Under the pieces are notes generated by a model. That model was not told the DNA's origin, ran no database searches, and saw only the letters and a program-made list of their open reading frames with translations. Of a stretch of DNA of 64,000 nucleotides, positions 53,572 through 62,249 are shown piece by piece; within the stretch, counting starts at the first letter, position 1; every line of letters begins with the position of its first letter. Source of the stretch: Thermomicrobium roseum DSM 5159 (GTDB taxonomy: Bacteria; Chloroflexota; Chloroflexia; Thermomicrobiales; Thermomicrobiaceae); the NCBI RefSeq assembly GCF_000021685.1, contig NC_011959.1:1673705-1737704 (forward strand). The letters are read 5' to 3'. The position numbers and the translations under genes were made by a program.

Positions 53572-54180
53572 CTACCGGCTCTGCCACAAGATGTACAAGA
53601 CCACACCGATCAAGACTGCCAGTGCCAGGAACAGAGCGATTCGTACCAGGCGACGATCTCCGGCTGGCTCAGCCGCCGCAGCAGCGACCCTACCGAGTGC
53701 CGGCGCGACCGGCAAGAGCAGGGGTGGAAGCGGCTCGAAAAGCGAAGGATCGGCCGTTTCGCTCGCGATCGGCTGCGACCAGGCAAGCACCACTGGCGGC
53801 ACGACGAACGCCGCTGTCGTCGGCAATGGCGGCGCTTCGGCTGCCGACTCGGTCGGTTCCCGCAACCACTCCGGCAGATCCAAATCGCTCAGCAATTGGA
53901 GCTCGCTTCCTGGCGTTCCTGGTTCCTCTGCCCGAAGCCACTCGGGAATCGGCACCTCACCGAGCGACTCCCCCGGAGCCAGTTCGAGCTGCTCGAGCGC
54001 ACTCAGATCGAAAGGAAGGAGGTTTCCACACTGGCGACAATAGGTATCCTCGGGAGCACGCAACGCTCCACAGCTGGAACACACTCCCGTCCCGGCCACC
54101 GGTTCGCCGATCGCAGCCCCACAGATGGGACAGGTGTCACGTCCCTCACCGATCCGCTGTCCACACTGCGGGCAGTACAC
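53572..54180 (-). CDS. Tail-anchored double zinc-ribbon protein
   Basis: A 202-residue protein. Two zinc ribbons are at the N-terminus (CPQCGQRIGEGRDTCPICG and CSSCGALRAPEDTYCRQCG), followed by an acidic, Pro-rich linker with two similar IPEWLR/LPEWLR segments and one C-terminal membrane helix (LVRIALFLALAVLIGVVLYIL) ending in a short tail. It should be anchored to the inner face of the membrane. The GTG start has GGAGAAG upstream. Its place beside the MutL-like gene suggests a shared, unknown membrane-linked role. Confidence 0.8.
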   Translation of the reverse strand: MYCPQCGQRIGEGRDTCPICGAAIGEPVAGTGVCSSCGALRAPEDTYCRQCGNLLPFDLSALEQLELAPGESLGEVPIPEWLRAEEPGTPGSELQLLSDLDLPEWLREPTESAAEAPPLPTTAAFVVPPVVLAWSQPIASETADPSLFEPLPPLLLPVAPALGRVAAAAAEPAGDRRLVRIALFLALAVLIGVVLYILWQSR

Positions 54181-54258
54181 CGAAGCTTCTCCGTTCGTAC
54201 TCGATCCTCCAGGAGCGAGTGTAACACTGGATACCGATCGACAAGAGCCCCAGAAGTC

Positions 54259-54723
54259 CTAATCGAGGGAGCCTCCACGGAGTTCCGCACTGTCCAGCCA
54301 GATCGTGACCGGCCCATCGTTGACGAGCGCGACGTCCATGTGCGCACCGAACACACCGGTCTCGACGGGTACACCGAGTGCCCGCAGCGTCTCCGCGAAG
54401 GTATCGACGAGCGGTCGCGCCTCGTTCGGCGGGGCAGCCTCGATGAAGCTCGGCCGACGTCCTTTGCGCACATCGGCATAGAGTGTGAACTGCGAGACGA
54501 CCAGCGCACTGCCACCGACGTCGAGGAGCGAGCGGTTCATTTTGCCGGCTTCGTCCTCGAAGATCCGCAAGTGCGCGACTTTGTGCGCGAGCCACTCGGC
54601 CGTCGCCCGGTCGTCACCATGCCGCACTCCGACCAAGAGCAGGACTCCCTGGCCGATCGAACTCACCAACGTTCCATCAACCGTGACACTGGCTTCGCTC
54701 ACCCGCTGGAGGAGAACCCGCAC
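54259..54723 (-). CDS. dtd: D-aminoacyl-tRNA deacylase
   Basis: A 154-residue DTD that removes D-amino acids (and glycine from tRNA-Ala) from mischarged tRNA. MRVLLQRVSEASVTVDG, SQFTLYADVRKGRRPSF and the cross-dimer loop NDGPVTIWLDS with the Gly-Pro motif are diagnostic. Length is typical. The GTG start is 5 bases after the ispF stop, in the same minus-strand operon. Confidence 0.95.
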   Translation of the reverse strand: MRVLLQRVSEASVTVDGTLVSSIGQGVLLLVGVRHGDDRATAEWLAHKVAHLRIFEDEAGKMNRSLLDVGGSALVVSQFTLYADVRKGRRPSFIEAAPPNEARPLVDTFAETLRALGVPVETGVFGAHMDVALVNDGPVTIWLDSAELRGGSLD

Positions 54724-54728
54724 TGTCC

Positions 54729-55238
54729 TTACCTCCCGTCCGGATCGGAGTCGTGTTCCTCGTCGCTGCGCTGGAGCATCGCCACGGCCAGCGCAGCGAT
54801 CCCCTCACCACGCCCGATGAACCCGAGTCGCTCGTTCGTCGTCGCCTTCACGCTGATCTGCTCGACGGCGAGGGACAACGCCGCAGCCAACCGCTCGCGC
54901 ATCCGTTCTCGAAAGGGTGCGATGCGGGGAAACTCGGCGATGACCGTCGCATCGACGAAGATCACGCGCCAGCCAACTCGGCCGAGCTCCTCCCGGATGC
55001 GGCGGAGGAGATCGAGACTCGAGGCATCCCGCCACCGCTCGTCGTCCGGTGGGAAATGCGTCCCCAGGTCACCGAGTCCAGCCGCCCCCAGCAGCGCATC
55101 GCCGATCGCATGAGCCAAGACATCGGCATCCGAGTGTCCAGCTAAGCCGACCGTTCCCGGGATCTCGACACCACCCAGCACTAGCCGCCGCCCCGGCACG
55201 AGTGGATGGACGTCGTAACCCAAACCAACTCGTATCAT
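54729..55238 (-). CDS. ispF: 2-C-methyl-D-erythritol 2,4-cyclodiphosphate synthase
   Basis: A 169-residue IspF, the fifth step of the MEP isoprenoid pathway. RVGLGYDVHPLVPG and GLAGHSDADVLAHAIGDALLG carry the zinc ligands, and SVKATTNERLGFIGRGEGIAA is the C-terminal signature (read in parts). The ATG overlaps the ispD stop (ATGA), so IspD and IspF are made in coupled fashion. Confidence 0.96.
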   Translation of the reverse strand: MIRVGLGYDVHPLVPGRRLVLGGVEIPGTVGLAGHSDADVLAHAIGDALLGAAGLGDLGTHFPPDDERWRDASSLDLLRRIREELGRVGWRVIFVDATVIAEFPRIAPFRERMRERLAAALSLAVEQISVKATTNERLGFIGRGEGIAALAVAMLQRSDEEHDSDPDGR

Positions 55239-55930
55239 GCGTTCCCCCGCATCCTGCGCTCGAGGATCAGCTCGGCAATCGTCACGTCGATCGGCGTGGT
55301 CAGCTTGAGATTCTCGGGATCGCCCGGAAAGACAAAGACTGGAAAGCCAGCACGTTCGAGCAGCATCGCTTCGTCCGTGGCGGTCACCCACTGCGCACCG
55401 GCCCGGCGGTACGCTTCGCGGAGCCAGTCCAACCGAAAGACTTGTGGCGTTTGCGCCGCTACCAGGGTCGAGCGTTCCGGGGTCGTCACGACTCGCCCAT
55501 CGCTGGCCACCTGCTTGATCGTGTCGGTCACCGGAATCGCTGCGACCGCTGCGCCGTGTCGCAGCGCTGCTGCGATGGCTCGCCGGACGAGCTCGGGCGT
55601 CACGAGCGGCCGAGCGGCATCATGGATCAGCACATACCGTCTGTCGTCCGGTACGTGCTCCACCCCCGCTCGGACCGAGAGCGCACGCTCCGCTCCACCG
55701 ATCACGACCTGGACAGGAAGCGACAGCCCGAGCGCAGTGCACAGCGACTCGACCGCTTCCCGATTCGCCTCGCTGGCCACGACGATGATCTCGGCGATGA
55801 CACCGGAAGCACTCAGTGCCTCCAGGACCCAGGCCAAGGCAGGACGACCAGCCAGCGGGAGCAGCGGTTTCTCGCGCCCGCCGAGTCGTTGACCTCGCCC
55901 CGCCGCCGGAACGACCGCACTGCACGTCAT
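55235..55930 (-). CDS. ispD: 2-C-methyl-D-erythritol 4-phosphate cytidylyltransferase
   Basis: A 231-residue IspD that transfers CMP to methylerythritol phosphate. The CTP-binding VPAAGRGQRLGGREKPLLPL, the VLIHDAARPLV motif and VTDTIK, AAQTPQVFR and TDEAMLLERAG follow in family order. The start overlaps the stop of the PIN-TRAM gene by one base (TGATG). The pairing PIN-TRAM (YacL) - ispD - ispF is a known conserved order in Gram-positive-like genomes. Confidence 0.95.
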   Translation of the reverse strand: MTCSAVVPAAGRGQRLGGREKPLLPLAGRPALAWVLEALSASGVIAEIIVVASEANREAVESLCTALGLSLPVQVVIGGAERALSVRAGVEHVPDDRRYVLIHDAARPLVTPELVRRAIAAALRHGAAVAAIPVTDTIKQVASDGRVVTTPERSTLVAAQTPQVFRLDWLREAYRRAGAQWVTATDEAMLLERAGFPVFVFPGDPENLKLTTPIDVTIAELILERRMRGNA

Positions 55931-57063
55931 CAGGGCTCGCTCTGCGCGACCAACTGCGCGAAGACCAAGCGTCCAGCTGGTGTCCGCAGGATCCGCGTTA
56001 CCTCGACTGGCACGTCCTGGCCGATGCGCGATCGTGCTTCCTCGACGACGACCAGTGTCCCATCGTCCAGATAGCCGATCGCCTGCTCCGGCTCGCGTCC
56101 CGGACCACTCAGGTGAAGGACGAAGCGATCCCCCACGTGTACCGGACTGCGGAGTGCCTCGGCCAGCTGATGCGGATTCCACACCACGAGCCCCTGTACA
56201 CGAGCCACGTCCGCCAGACGCTGATCGCAGGTCACCAGCCGACCAGCGCACTCTCGGCAGCAGGCGACGACTGCATCGTCCGCTTCGGTTTCGGGAACGC
56301 GCGCGGGAACCACCACGAACTGGGAACCGACCTCCTCACGCAAGCGCCGCAAAAGCTCGAGGCCGCGCCGGCCACGCGCTCGTCGGGGAGGGTCGCTGTG
56401 TTCAGCCAGCCGATGAAGTTCCCGCAAGACTTCTTCCGGGACGAGAAGCTGCGCATCGGGTACGGCAAGCCGGACGAATTCTCCGATCCGCCCGTCGATC
56501 AACGCGCTGGTATCGAGGACGAGGGCGAGCCCGGGCCGCTGAGAACGGAGACCCATGACCTCCATCAACTCGCGACGCCGGCTGCTCACCAGCGCTGCCC
56601 CGACCAGCATGGCCAGCAGAGCAACAGTCGGGGGGATCAGTTGCCCCGCGGGGCGAGGCAGGAGCGCCAACGGCCAGGCCAACAACAGCCCGAACACTCC
56701 ACCGGCGAAGGCACCGATCCCGCCAGCGATCAGCGCATCGACCGTCAACGCACGCAAGCGCGCCCAGATCGCGTCCGAGAGATCGAACAGAAGATATGGC
56801 GTCACGAGAAAGCCGAGCGCGGCGAGGACCGAGGCGAGAAAGAACTGTGTCACCGCAACCAGTTCCGGACGAGCGGCGAAGAATCCGCCGAACGACCAGC
56901 CCAGGAGCGCACCAATCGAGAGACCAGCATATCGGAAGAGACGGCCGAGCGGCCCCCGAGCCCGTTCCGCACGCGCGCGCCGGCGGTCAGCTGGGGTGCG
57001 AGCACCCGCCCCACCAGCCGTCTCCGCTTCGGTCGTCTCTCGTGAAGATCCGACCACGACCAT
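55930..57063 (-). CDS. Membrane PIN-TRAM domain protein (YacL-like)
   Basis: A 377-residue protein. After a basic N-terminus it has about four membrane segments (residues ~45-165), then a PIN nuclease-like domain starting LALVLDTSALIDGRIGEFV with acidic residues in PEEVLRELHRLAEHSD, TEADDAVVACC and VTCDQRLADVARVQG. A C-terminal TRAM RNA-binding domain follows (EPEQAIGYLDDGTLVVVEEA). It is probably a membrane-tethered RNase. The ATG at 57063 has only a weak ribosome site. Confidence 0.9.
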   Translation of the reverse strand: MVVVGSSRETTEAETAGGAGARTPADRRRARAERARGPLGRLFRYAGLSIGALLGWSFGGFFAARPELVAVTQFFLASVLAALGFLVTPYLLFDLSDAIWARLRALTVDALIAGGIGAFAGGVFGLLLAWPLALLPRPAGQLIPPTVALLAMLVGAALVSSRRRELMEVMGLRSQRPGLALVLDTSALIDGRIGEFVRLAVPDAQLLVPEEVLRELHRLAEHSDPPRRARGRRGLELLRRLREEVGSQFVVVPARVPETEADDAVVACCRECAGRLVTCDQRLADVARVQGLVVWNPHQLAEALRSPVHVGDRFVLHLSGPGREPEQAIGYLDDGTLVVVEEARSRIGQDVPVEVTRILRTPAGRLVFAQLVAQSEP

Positions 57064-57096
57064 CGCGACCGCACCATCGCTCGCTGGCGCCGACTC

Positions 57097-57954
57097 TCAC
57101 TGCTCAGGCAGTGTAGCAGCACCTCCTCGACCCGAGCGAGCCCGTGCTGCCAGCATGTCCACTGACTGGCGGGGTACATCGACACTCCCGAGTTCGCGCT
57201 CGGCTCGGAACCCAGGTCCGTGGTAATCGCTTCCACCAGTCGGGATCAATCCCCAGCGCGCAGCCAGCGCAACGAGTTCACGTTGGATTTCCGGCGCATA
57301 CTCGGCATACCAGGCTTCCAACCCAACGAGCCCGACCGGCACGAGTTCCCCCAAAATCGTCTCCGGATCACCGGCACTCAGCGGATGAGCGAGCACCGGA
57401 GCGCCCCCGGCAGCCAGCACGATCTCGACGGCACGCCGAGGCGAGGGATACGTCCGTGGCACATACGCCGGGCGGTTGCGTCCCAGGAACCGCTCGAACG
57501 CCTCGTCGATCGATCCCGCGAACCCTCGCGCGACGAGCAAGCGCGCTGCGTGAGCGCGGGTGATGGTTCCCCCTTGGGCGATCGCTTCGAGATCCTCCAT
57601 CGTCACGGGAATACCGAGCTGTCGGAGTCGATCGACCATCCGCTGAGCGCGCTCCCGGCGCGCAGTGGCGAGCGACGCCAGATGTGCCTGAAGCACCGGG
57701 TCCGCTGGATCGATGAAATAACCGAGGATATGGACTTCGCCTGTTTCGACCGCTGTGCTCAGCTCGATGCCCGGGACGATCTTCACACTCCGATGAGCAG
57801 CCGCAGATTGGGCAGCCGGAAGACCAGCGACCGTATCGTGGTCGGTGATCCCGAGCACCTCGATACCGCGCACCGCGGCAAGCTCGACGAGCTCCTCGGG
57901 CGAGAGGATGCCATCCGACGCTGTCGTGTGCGTGTGAAGGTCGATCGTACCCAT
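57097..57954 (-). CDS. PHP-domain phosphoesterase (YciV/RNase AM-like)
   Basis: A 285-residue metal-dependent phosphoesterase. IDLHTHTTASDG, GITDHDTVAGL, VPGIELST, APVLAHPLSAG and GGSDYHGPG give the PHP metal ligands. Relatives hydrolyse 3',5'-nucleoside bisphosphates or trim RNA 5' ends; the exact substrate is not readable. A complete intrinsic terminator ends only 6 bases before the ATG and no ribosome site is visible, so expression may depend on read-through, an unseen promoter or leaderless initiation. Confidence 0.9.
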   Translation of the reverse strand: MGTIDLHTHTTASDGILSPEELVELAAVRGIEVLGITDHDTVAGLPAAQSAAAHRSVKIVPGIELSTAVETGEVHILGYFIDPADPVLQAHLASLATARRERAQRMVDRLRQLGIPVTMEDLEAIAQGGTITRAHAARLLVARGFAGSIDEAFERFLGRNRPAYVPRTYPSPRRAVEIVLAAGGAPVLAHPLSAGDPETILGELVPVGLVGLEAWYAEYAPEIQRELVALAARWGLIPTGGSDYHGPGFRAERELGSVDVPRQSVDMLAARARSGRGGAATLPEQ

Positions 57955-57960
57955 GAGCGG

Positions 57961-57999
57961 GAAAACGAACTGCCCCCAGCCAGTCCTGGCTGGGGGCAG
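57961..57999 (-). terminator. Intrinsic terminator between the SpoVS-like and PHP genes
   Basis: On the minus strand a 13-bp stem, CTGCCCCCAGCCA with TGGCTGGGGGCAG (57999-57970), is followed by TTCGTTTTC. It starts 7 bases after the SpoVS-like stop and is the best U-tract terminator in the window. Confidence 0.8.
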
Positions 58000-58006
58000 C
58001 GAGTTC

Positions 58007-58405
58007 TCAGCGCGGTTCCACGATCAAGCGGATCGCGGTGCGATCCTCGTTCCCGATGGTCACCGTGATGAACGAGGGAAGGCAGACCGCATCGATACCG
58101 GATTCCGCGAGGTAATCGCGGGCGATCGCCACCGCCTTGATCGCCTGGTTGGCCGCGCCAGCACCGATCGCCTGCACTTCAGCACGCCCGACTTCACGGA
58201 CGACACCGGCGATCGCACCAGCGACGGCACTCGGGCGCGAGCGAGCCGAAACCTTGAGCACTTCGCTGCGGCGCGGACGCTGCCCACCACTCCCTTGCGC
58301 GCTCGAACGCGCCGGACCCTGATTCGCCTCCTCCTCGGGCGGGAAACTCGCTTCGGTCCCGATCTTGATTTCGCGCAAATCCAGTTTGCTGAAGAAGCGC
58401 TCCAT
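58007..58405 (-). CDS. SpoVS-like protein with N-terminal extension
   Basis: A 132-residue protein whose last ~85 residues match stage V sporulation protein S (EVLKVSARSRPSAVAGAIAG, VGRAEVQAIGAGAANQAIKA and GIDAVCLPSFITVTIG). SpoVS is a small Alba-like fold proposed to bind nucleic acid. Residues 1-45 are a charged, flexible extension not usual in SpoVS. Thermomicrobia are not known as classic endospore formers, so a general regulatory role is likely. GGAGGAG precedes the ATG. Confidence 0.88.
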   Translation of the reverse strand: MERFFSKLDLREIKIGTEASFPPEEEANQGPARSSAQGSGGQRPRRSEVLKVSARSRPSAVAGAIAGVVREVGRAEVQAIGAGAANQAIKAVAIARDYLAESGIDAVCLPSFITVTIGNEDRTAIRLIVEPR

Positions 58406-58915
58406 GCTGTCTCCTCCGATGGATGTGGGTCACTGCCACGCTTGTCGCTGAGCCTGATACCGTTTCCGAGCAGCGTGTCCGACGCTTCGCGCTGTCCCCA
58501 CTCCTCTCCTGTCTCGATGTCCCGTCATCCCCTTCCGATCACCGTCGCGACGGCTACTGCGCAAGGCTGCAGCCGCGTGTAGGCGTACCATACCGCGATC
58601 ATGCCGTCAATAGGGAGCGCCCAGCCTATTCGACGGCGTCCATCCACGATGCTTCTGCGCCCGACCGCCCAGCTTCCGCAGCGAGAAAAGTCGAGAAGGC
58701 GACGCCACGACGGGCAGGCATTCGCGAGGCGCAGTGTCGCTCGCTCCCAGTCTGGCCCCGTCGGGGGCTCCATGCAGCCGGGGCGTACCACCGAGTGCTC
58801 GCGCGCCGAGCCCGTCATGCTCTGGCAGGATCACTCGGCCGATACCCAGCCTTCTCGGCACACAGCGAGAGCAGCGCGACCATCAGAGCTGCTCGCGGGG
58901 CAGCAGCCCCTGGGT
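58406..58915. other. Intergenic region between pyruvate kinase and SpoVS-like genes
   Basis: 510 bases without a convincing gene. A 7-bp stem GAGCAGC/GCTGCTC at 58869-58894 may end the minus-strand pyruvate kinase transcript. No clear promoter for the SpoVS-like gene could be identified. Confidence 0.35.
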
Positions 58916-60355
58916 TCAGAGTTGGCGGAGATGGAGCGTATCGGCGTGCCCGGGCTCGGGAAAATAGCGGAGACTCGTAATGAAGACGGCGTGATCACCG
59001 CCCCTGACGAGCCCGCTCGCACGCGCTGCCCCTGCTGCCTGCTCGATCAACTCCTCGCTGGTTTCCGCGAACGAAGGAAGTGCGAGCGGCACAATCCCCC
59101 AAACCAGGGAGAGTTGCCGGGCAACCATGGGATCACAGGTCACCGCGACGATCGGTGCGACCGGTCGCTCGCGGGCCACTTCCCGAGCGGTAAACCCGCT
59201 TCGCGTGATCGCCACGATCGTGCGAACCGCTCGCCAACGTCGAGCGAGATCGGTGGCGGTGCGCGCGATCGTCGCAGCGATCGTCGTCGGCTCTTCCTCT
59301 TCGGGAACCGGTGCAGGGGTCAGCTGCTGCTCGGTGGCGACGATGATTCGATGCATCATCTCGACCGCCTCGACCGGATACTGACCAGTCGCGGTTTCCG
59401 CACTGAGCATCAGAGCGTCAGCTCCCTCGAGAACAGCATTCGCCACGTCGCTGACCTCCGCGCGAGTCGGGATCGGCTGCGTCGTCATCGATTCCAGCAT
59501 CTGTGTGGCGATAATGCTGGGAATACCGAAGGCACGGGCAACGCGGATGATCCGCTTTTGCGCGATGGGCACTTCCTCCGGCGGCAGCTGAACACCGAGA
59601 TCGCCCCGAGCGACCATGACAGCGTCGCTCTCGCGCGCGATCTCGCGGATCGCTGCCAGCGCCTCGGGACGCTCGATTTTCGCGACGAGCCGAGCGCGCC
59701 CGCCACACTCGCGCAGGATCGCTCGCACCGACCGGAGATCATCCGGCCCCGTGACGAAGCTCACCCCGATGTACTCCAGCTCGTGCTCGGCGGCGAAGGC
59801 GATATCGGCTCGATCGCGTTCGCTCAATCGGAAAGGACGCCCGAGGACCCCTGGTACGGCAACGCCCTGTCGCCCCCGGATCTGGCCACCACGCAGGACG
59901 CGAGCGATCAGCTCGTCTCCCGCGCGCGACTCGACGACGAGCTCGATCAACCCATCGCTGATCAGGATCCGATGCCCGGGCCGCAGCTGAGCGACCAGTT
60001 CTGCATCGTCGATACTGAGCCGCTCCGGCGAGAGCGGCTCACTGCCCGGAACGATCCGCACACGCGTGTCGCGAATCAGGCGGAATGAATCACCCTCCAG
60101 GGGACCAGTCCGTGGCTTCCAACTCGCCAAATCCTGCAGGATGGCGATCGGTCGCCCTGCCCGGTCAGCAGCAGCTCGCAGGTCAGCCACGATAGGCCGG
60201 CGTTCCTCCGGCGAGTTGTGCGCAGCGTTCACCCGAAAGACATCGACACCAGCGGCGATCAGCTGGTCCAAAACCGGCGGACTCCAGGAGGCCGGACCGA
60301 TCGTTGCCACGATCTTGGCGCGACGTCGCCAGCACGACGCTCGCTCTTCCGCCAC
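58916..60355 (-). CDS. pyk: Pyruvate kinase
   Basis: A 479-residue pyruvate kinase, making ATP and pyruvate from PEP. Motifs in order: KIVATIGPAS, RVNAAHNSPEE, LQDLASWKPRTG, GVSFVTGPDDL, VAKIERPEA with the catalytic Lys, VARGDLGVQLPPEEVP, MLESM and SAETATGQYPVEAVEMM, then the allosteric C-domain. Two stretches are unusual: RVNAAHN replaces RxNFSHG, and DLASWKPRTG replaces DxKGPExRTG. The second puts Leu and Lys at positions 113 and 117 (rabbit muscle numbering), as in K+-independent enzymes. The GTG at 60355 follows GAGGAGGT. The open frame runs much further upstream but only this part is pyk. Confidence 0.93.
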   Translation of the reverse strand: MAEERASCWRRRAKIVATIGPASWSPPVLDQLIAAGVDVFRVNAAHNSPEERRPIVADLRAAADRAGRPIAILQDLASWKPRTGPLEGDSFRLIRDTRVRIVPGSEPLSPERLSIDDAELVAQLRPGHRILISDGLIELVVESRAGDELIARVLRGGQIRGRQGVAVPGVLGRPFRLSERDRADIAFAAEHELEYIGVSFVTGPDDLRSVRAILRECGGRARLVAKIERPEALAAIREIARESDAVMVARGDLGVQLPPEEVPIAQKRIIRVARAFGIPSIIATQMLESMTTQPIPTRAEVSDVANAVLEGADALMLSAETATGQYPVEAVEMMHRIIVATEQQLTPAPVPEEEEPTTIAATIARTATDLARRWRAVRTIVAITRSGFTAREVARERPVAPIVAVTCDPMVARQLSLVWGIVPLALPSFAETSEELIEQAAGAARASGLVRGGDHAVFITSLRYFPEPGHADTLHLRQL

Positions 60356-60398
60356 GAGACACCTCCTCGCTCCCCCGGCCCGACACGACGAGCAAACG

Positions 60399-60427
60399 AG
60401 GATAGCCCGCAAGACGCTAGCAGGCAA
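60399..60427 (-). promoter_or_regulatory. Promoter of pyruvate kinase (minus strand)
   Basis: On the minus strand TTGCCT (60427-60422), a 17-bp spacer and TATCCT (60404-60399). Predicted start near 60392, leader about 37 bases to the GTG. Confidence 0.6.
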
Positions 60428-60566
60428 TGCGCGCTCTCCGGCACCGCTCTCGATCAGGCATCTGGCGGGAGTGAACGCTGTCGGCAGCGATCGACCGTCA
60501 CCGGCGAGCGTGCTAGGATCATGAGCGCACCGGAACGCGAGTGCTGCGTGAGGAACGGTAAAGCTG

Positions 60567-61601
60567 ATGCGCGCTGCGCGTTTGCACCGATATGACACGA
60601 CGCTCGAAGGAGCAGCGTGCTCGCTCCTGGAGGACATGCCGGACCCAACGATCAGCGCACCGGACGAGGCAATCGTGACGATCGACGGTGCTGGTGTGTG
60701 CCGCACGGATCTCGACAGCATCGAAGGGCAGTGCAGCGACCGGATTCCGGTCGCACTCCCTGATTCATTCCTGGGCACGAGAACGCCGGTTTCGTCGTCG
60801 CGGTTGGTCCCGCGGTGCAACGCTCCCACCCTGGCAACCCAGTCATCATCTCTCCACCGATCACCGATGGCACCTGCTGAGCTTGCTGGCGTGGCCGAGA
60901 CATGCACGGCGAGGGAGGAGACGTTCTGGATCTTACGCGGGAAGGGGGATCGGCCGAATATCCTGTGATGAAGGAGCAGAACTCCGTGTGGAGACCACGC
61001 GTGCTGCCACTGCCTTCCGTGTCGCCTCATGCCGATGCCGGGCTGACTGGCTACCATGCGGTCAAGCGGGCACGCTGCTGGTCCGAAGCGGGCGACACCG
61101 TCGTGCCCATCGGCTTCGGTGGGCTCGGGCAGAGCGCGTTTCCGATCGCGCACGCGCTGGTCCAGAGCATCGTGGTCGGTCGATCGGAGCAGACACGCGA
61201 TCATGCCCAGGAACTCGGGCACGCTGGACCGAGCGAGCTGACCGCGAGCCGGTCGAGAACGTCCGGCAAACCACAGGAGGGCAGGGTACAGCGGTCATCC
61301 TGGACTGCGTCGGCGAAAGATCGACACCCTAGCGAGGGCCGATGATGACGCGCGGCGGCGGGGTCTCTTGCATCGGGGGCTCTGGTGGACGAATCGACAC
61401 CCTCTCGAGAGAACTCGCCGATCAGGAGAAGACGATCTCGAGCAACCTGGTCGGTACTGATAGCGAACTGGGCGAACACAGAGAACGCGTCGTAGGGGAA
61501 TCACATTGTCAGTATCCGACGATCCGCTCGCCCAGATCGCCCAGGCACCGTGGGTCCTGTGGGATGGTCGCATCGAGGGATGCGCGGTACTCGTACCCTG
61601 A
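60567..61601 (+). pseudogene. Decayed zinc-dependent alcohol dehydrogenase
   Basis: About 1,035 bases, the length of a ~345-residue MDR alcohol dehydrogenase, but spread over all three plus-strand frames. The start (MRAARLHRYD, GAGVCRTDL) is in one frame. GHENAGFVVAVGP and the zinc loop follow in a second frame from about 60770, with a TGA at 60878-60880. GLTGYHAVKRA and IGFGGLGQSAFPIAHAL continue in that frame. TGGQGTAVILDCVG, a TAG near 61330 and MMTRGGGVSCIGG lie in a third. The end DGRIEGCAVLVP returns to the first frame and stops at 61599-61601. At least three frameshifts and two stops make it non-functional. Confidence 0.85.
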
Positions 61602-61631
61602 GGACTGTGAGCAACAGAAAGGAGGCGGAGG

Positions 61632-62135
61632 ATGCCGATCGAGCTGGTAACCGTGCCCATCGAGAAGCCGGATCACGTGAACGTGATCTTCGGGCACAGT
61701 CATTTCATCAAGACAGTAGAAGATCTGCACGAGGCCTTGGTCAATGCAGTACCCGGGATCAAATTCGGGCTGGCCTTCAGCGAAGCATCGGGACCGCGAC
61801 TGGTCCGCTGGAGCGGAACCGATCCGGAGTTGACCGACCTGGCGCGGCGCAATGTCTTGAACATCGCGGCTGGACACTGCTTTTTGATCATGCTCGGCAA
61901 CGCGTATCCGATCAACGTCTTACCGGCCGTGCGCAACGTGGTCGAGGTGTGCACGATCTTCTGCGCCACCGCCAACCCGGTCACGGTCGTGCTCGCCGAC
62001 CTGGGCGAGCAACGCGCTGTCCTCGGAGTCGCCGACGGTTTCAAGCCGCTCGGCATCGAGGGAGAAGAGGACATCGCCAAGCGGATGAGTTTCCTCCGGC
62101 AGATTGGGTATAAGCTCAGCCCTGGAGTATCATAA
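61632..62135 (+). CDS. Adenosine-specific kinase family protein
   Basis: A 167-residue protein of the small adenosine-specific kinase family known mainly from archaea and thermophiles. NVIFGHSHFIKTVEDLHEAL, PGIKFGLAFSEASGPRLVRW, AGHCFLIMLGNAYPINVL, TIFCATANPVTVVLA and a C-terminal RMSFLRQIGYKL are all conserved. It is thought to phosphorylate adenosine, but the physiological role is little studied. AAAGGAGGCGGAGG precedes the ATG. It directly follows the dead dehydrogenase and lies upstream of the E1 genes. Confidence 0.9.
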   Translation: MPIELVTVPIEKPDHVNVIFGHSHFIKTVEDLHEALVNAVPGIKFGLAFSEASGPRLVRWSGTDPELTDLARRNVLNIAAGHCFLIMLGNAYPINVLPAVRNVVEVCTIFCATANPVTVVLADLGEQRAVLGVADGFKPLGIEGEEDIAKRMSFLRQIGYKLSPGVS

Positions 62136-62166
62136 ACCGAGGTTGTGCCGGGACACCGAGCCGAGC

Positions 62167-62223
62167 GGTCGCGACGACCACGACGGAGTGGAACCGGTCG
62201 AGGAGACCGGGCCAGTCGCGACC
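62167..62223 (+). promoter_or_regulatory. Nested inverted repeats before the E1 alpha gene
   Basis: Outer arms GGTCGCGAC (62167-62175) and GTCGCGACC (62215-62223) are perfectly complementary. They enclose a second hairpin CCGGTC/GACCGG (62194-62199, 62205-62210). It lies between the adenosine kinase stop and the E1 alpha ribosome site, so it is either a terminator or a leader structure. Confidence 0.5.
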
Positions 62224-62249
62224 AGGCAGGCGCAAGACAGGAGGATGCG

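Noticed and set aside
60356..61222. Long upstream extension of the pyruvate kinase frame
   Set aside because: The extra 289 codons have no pyruvate kinase similarity, run over the pyk promoter and the pseudogene, and the GTG at 60355 has a strong ribosome site.
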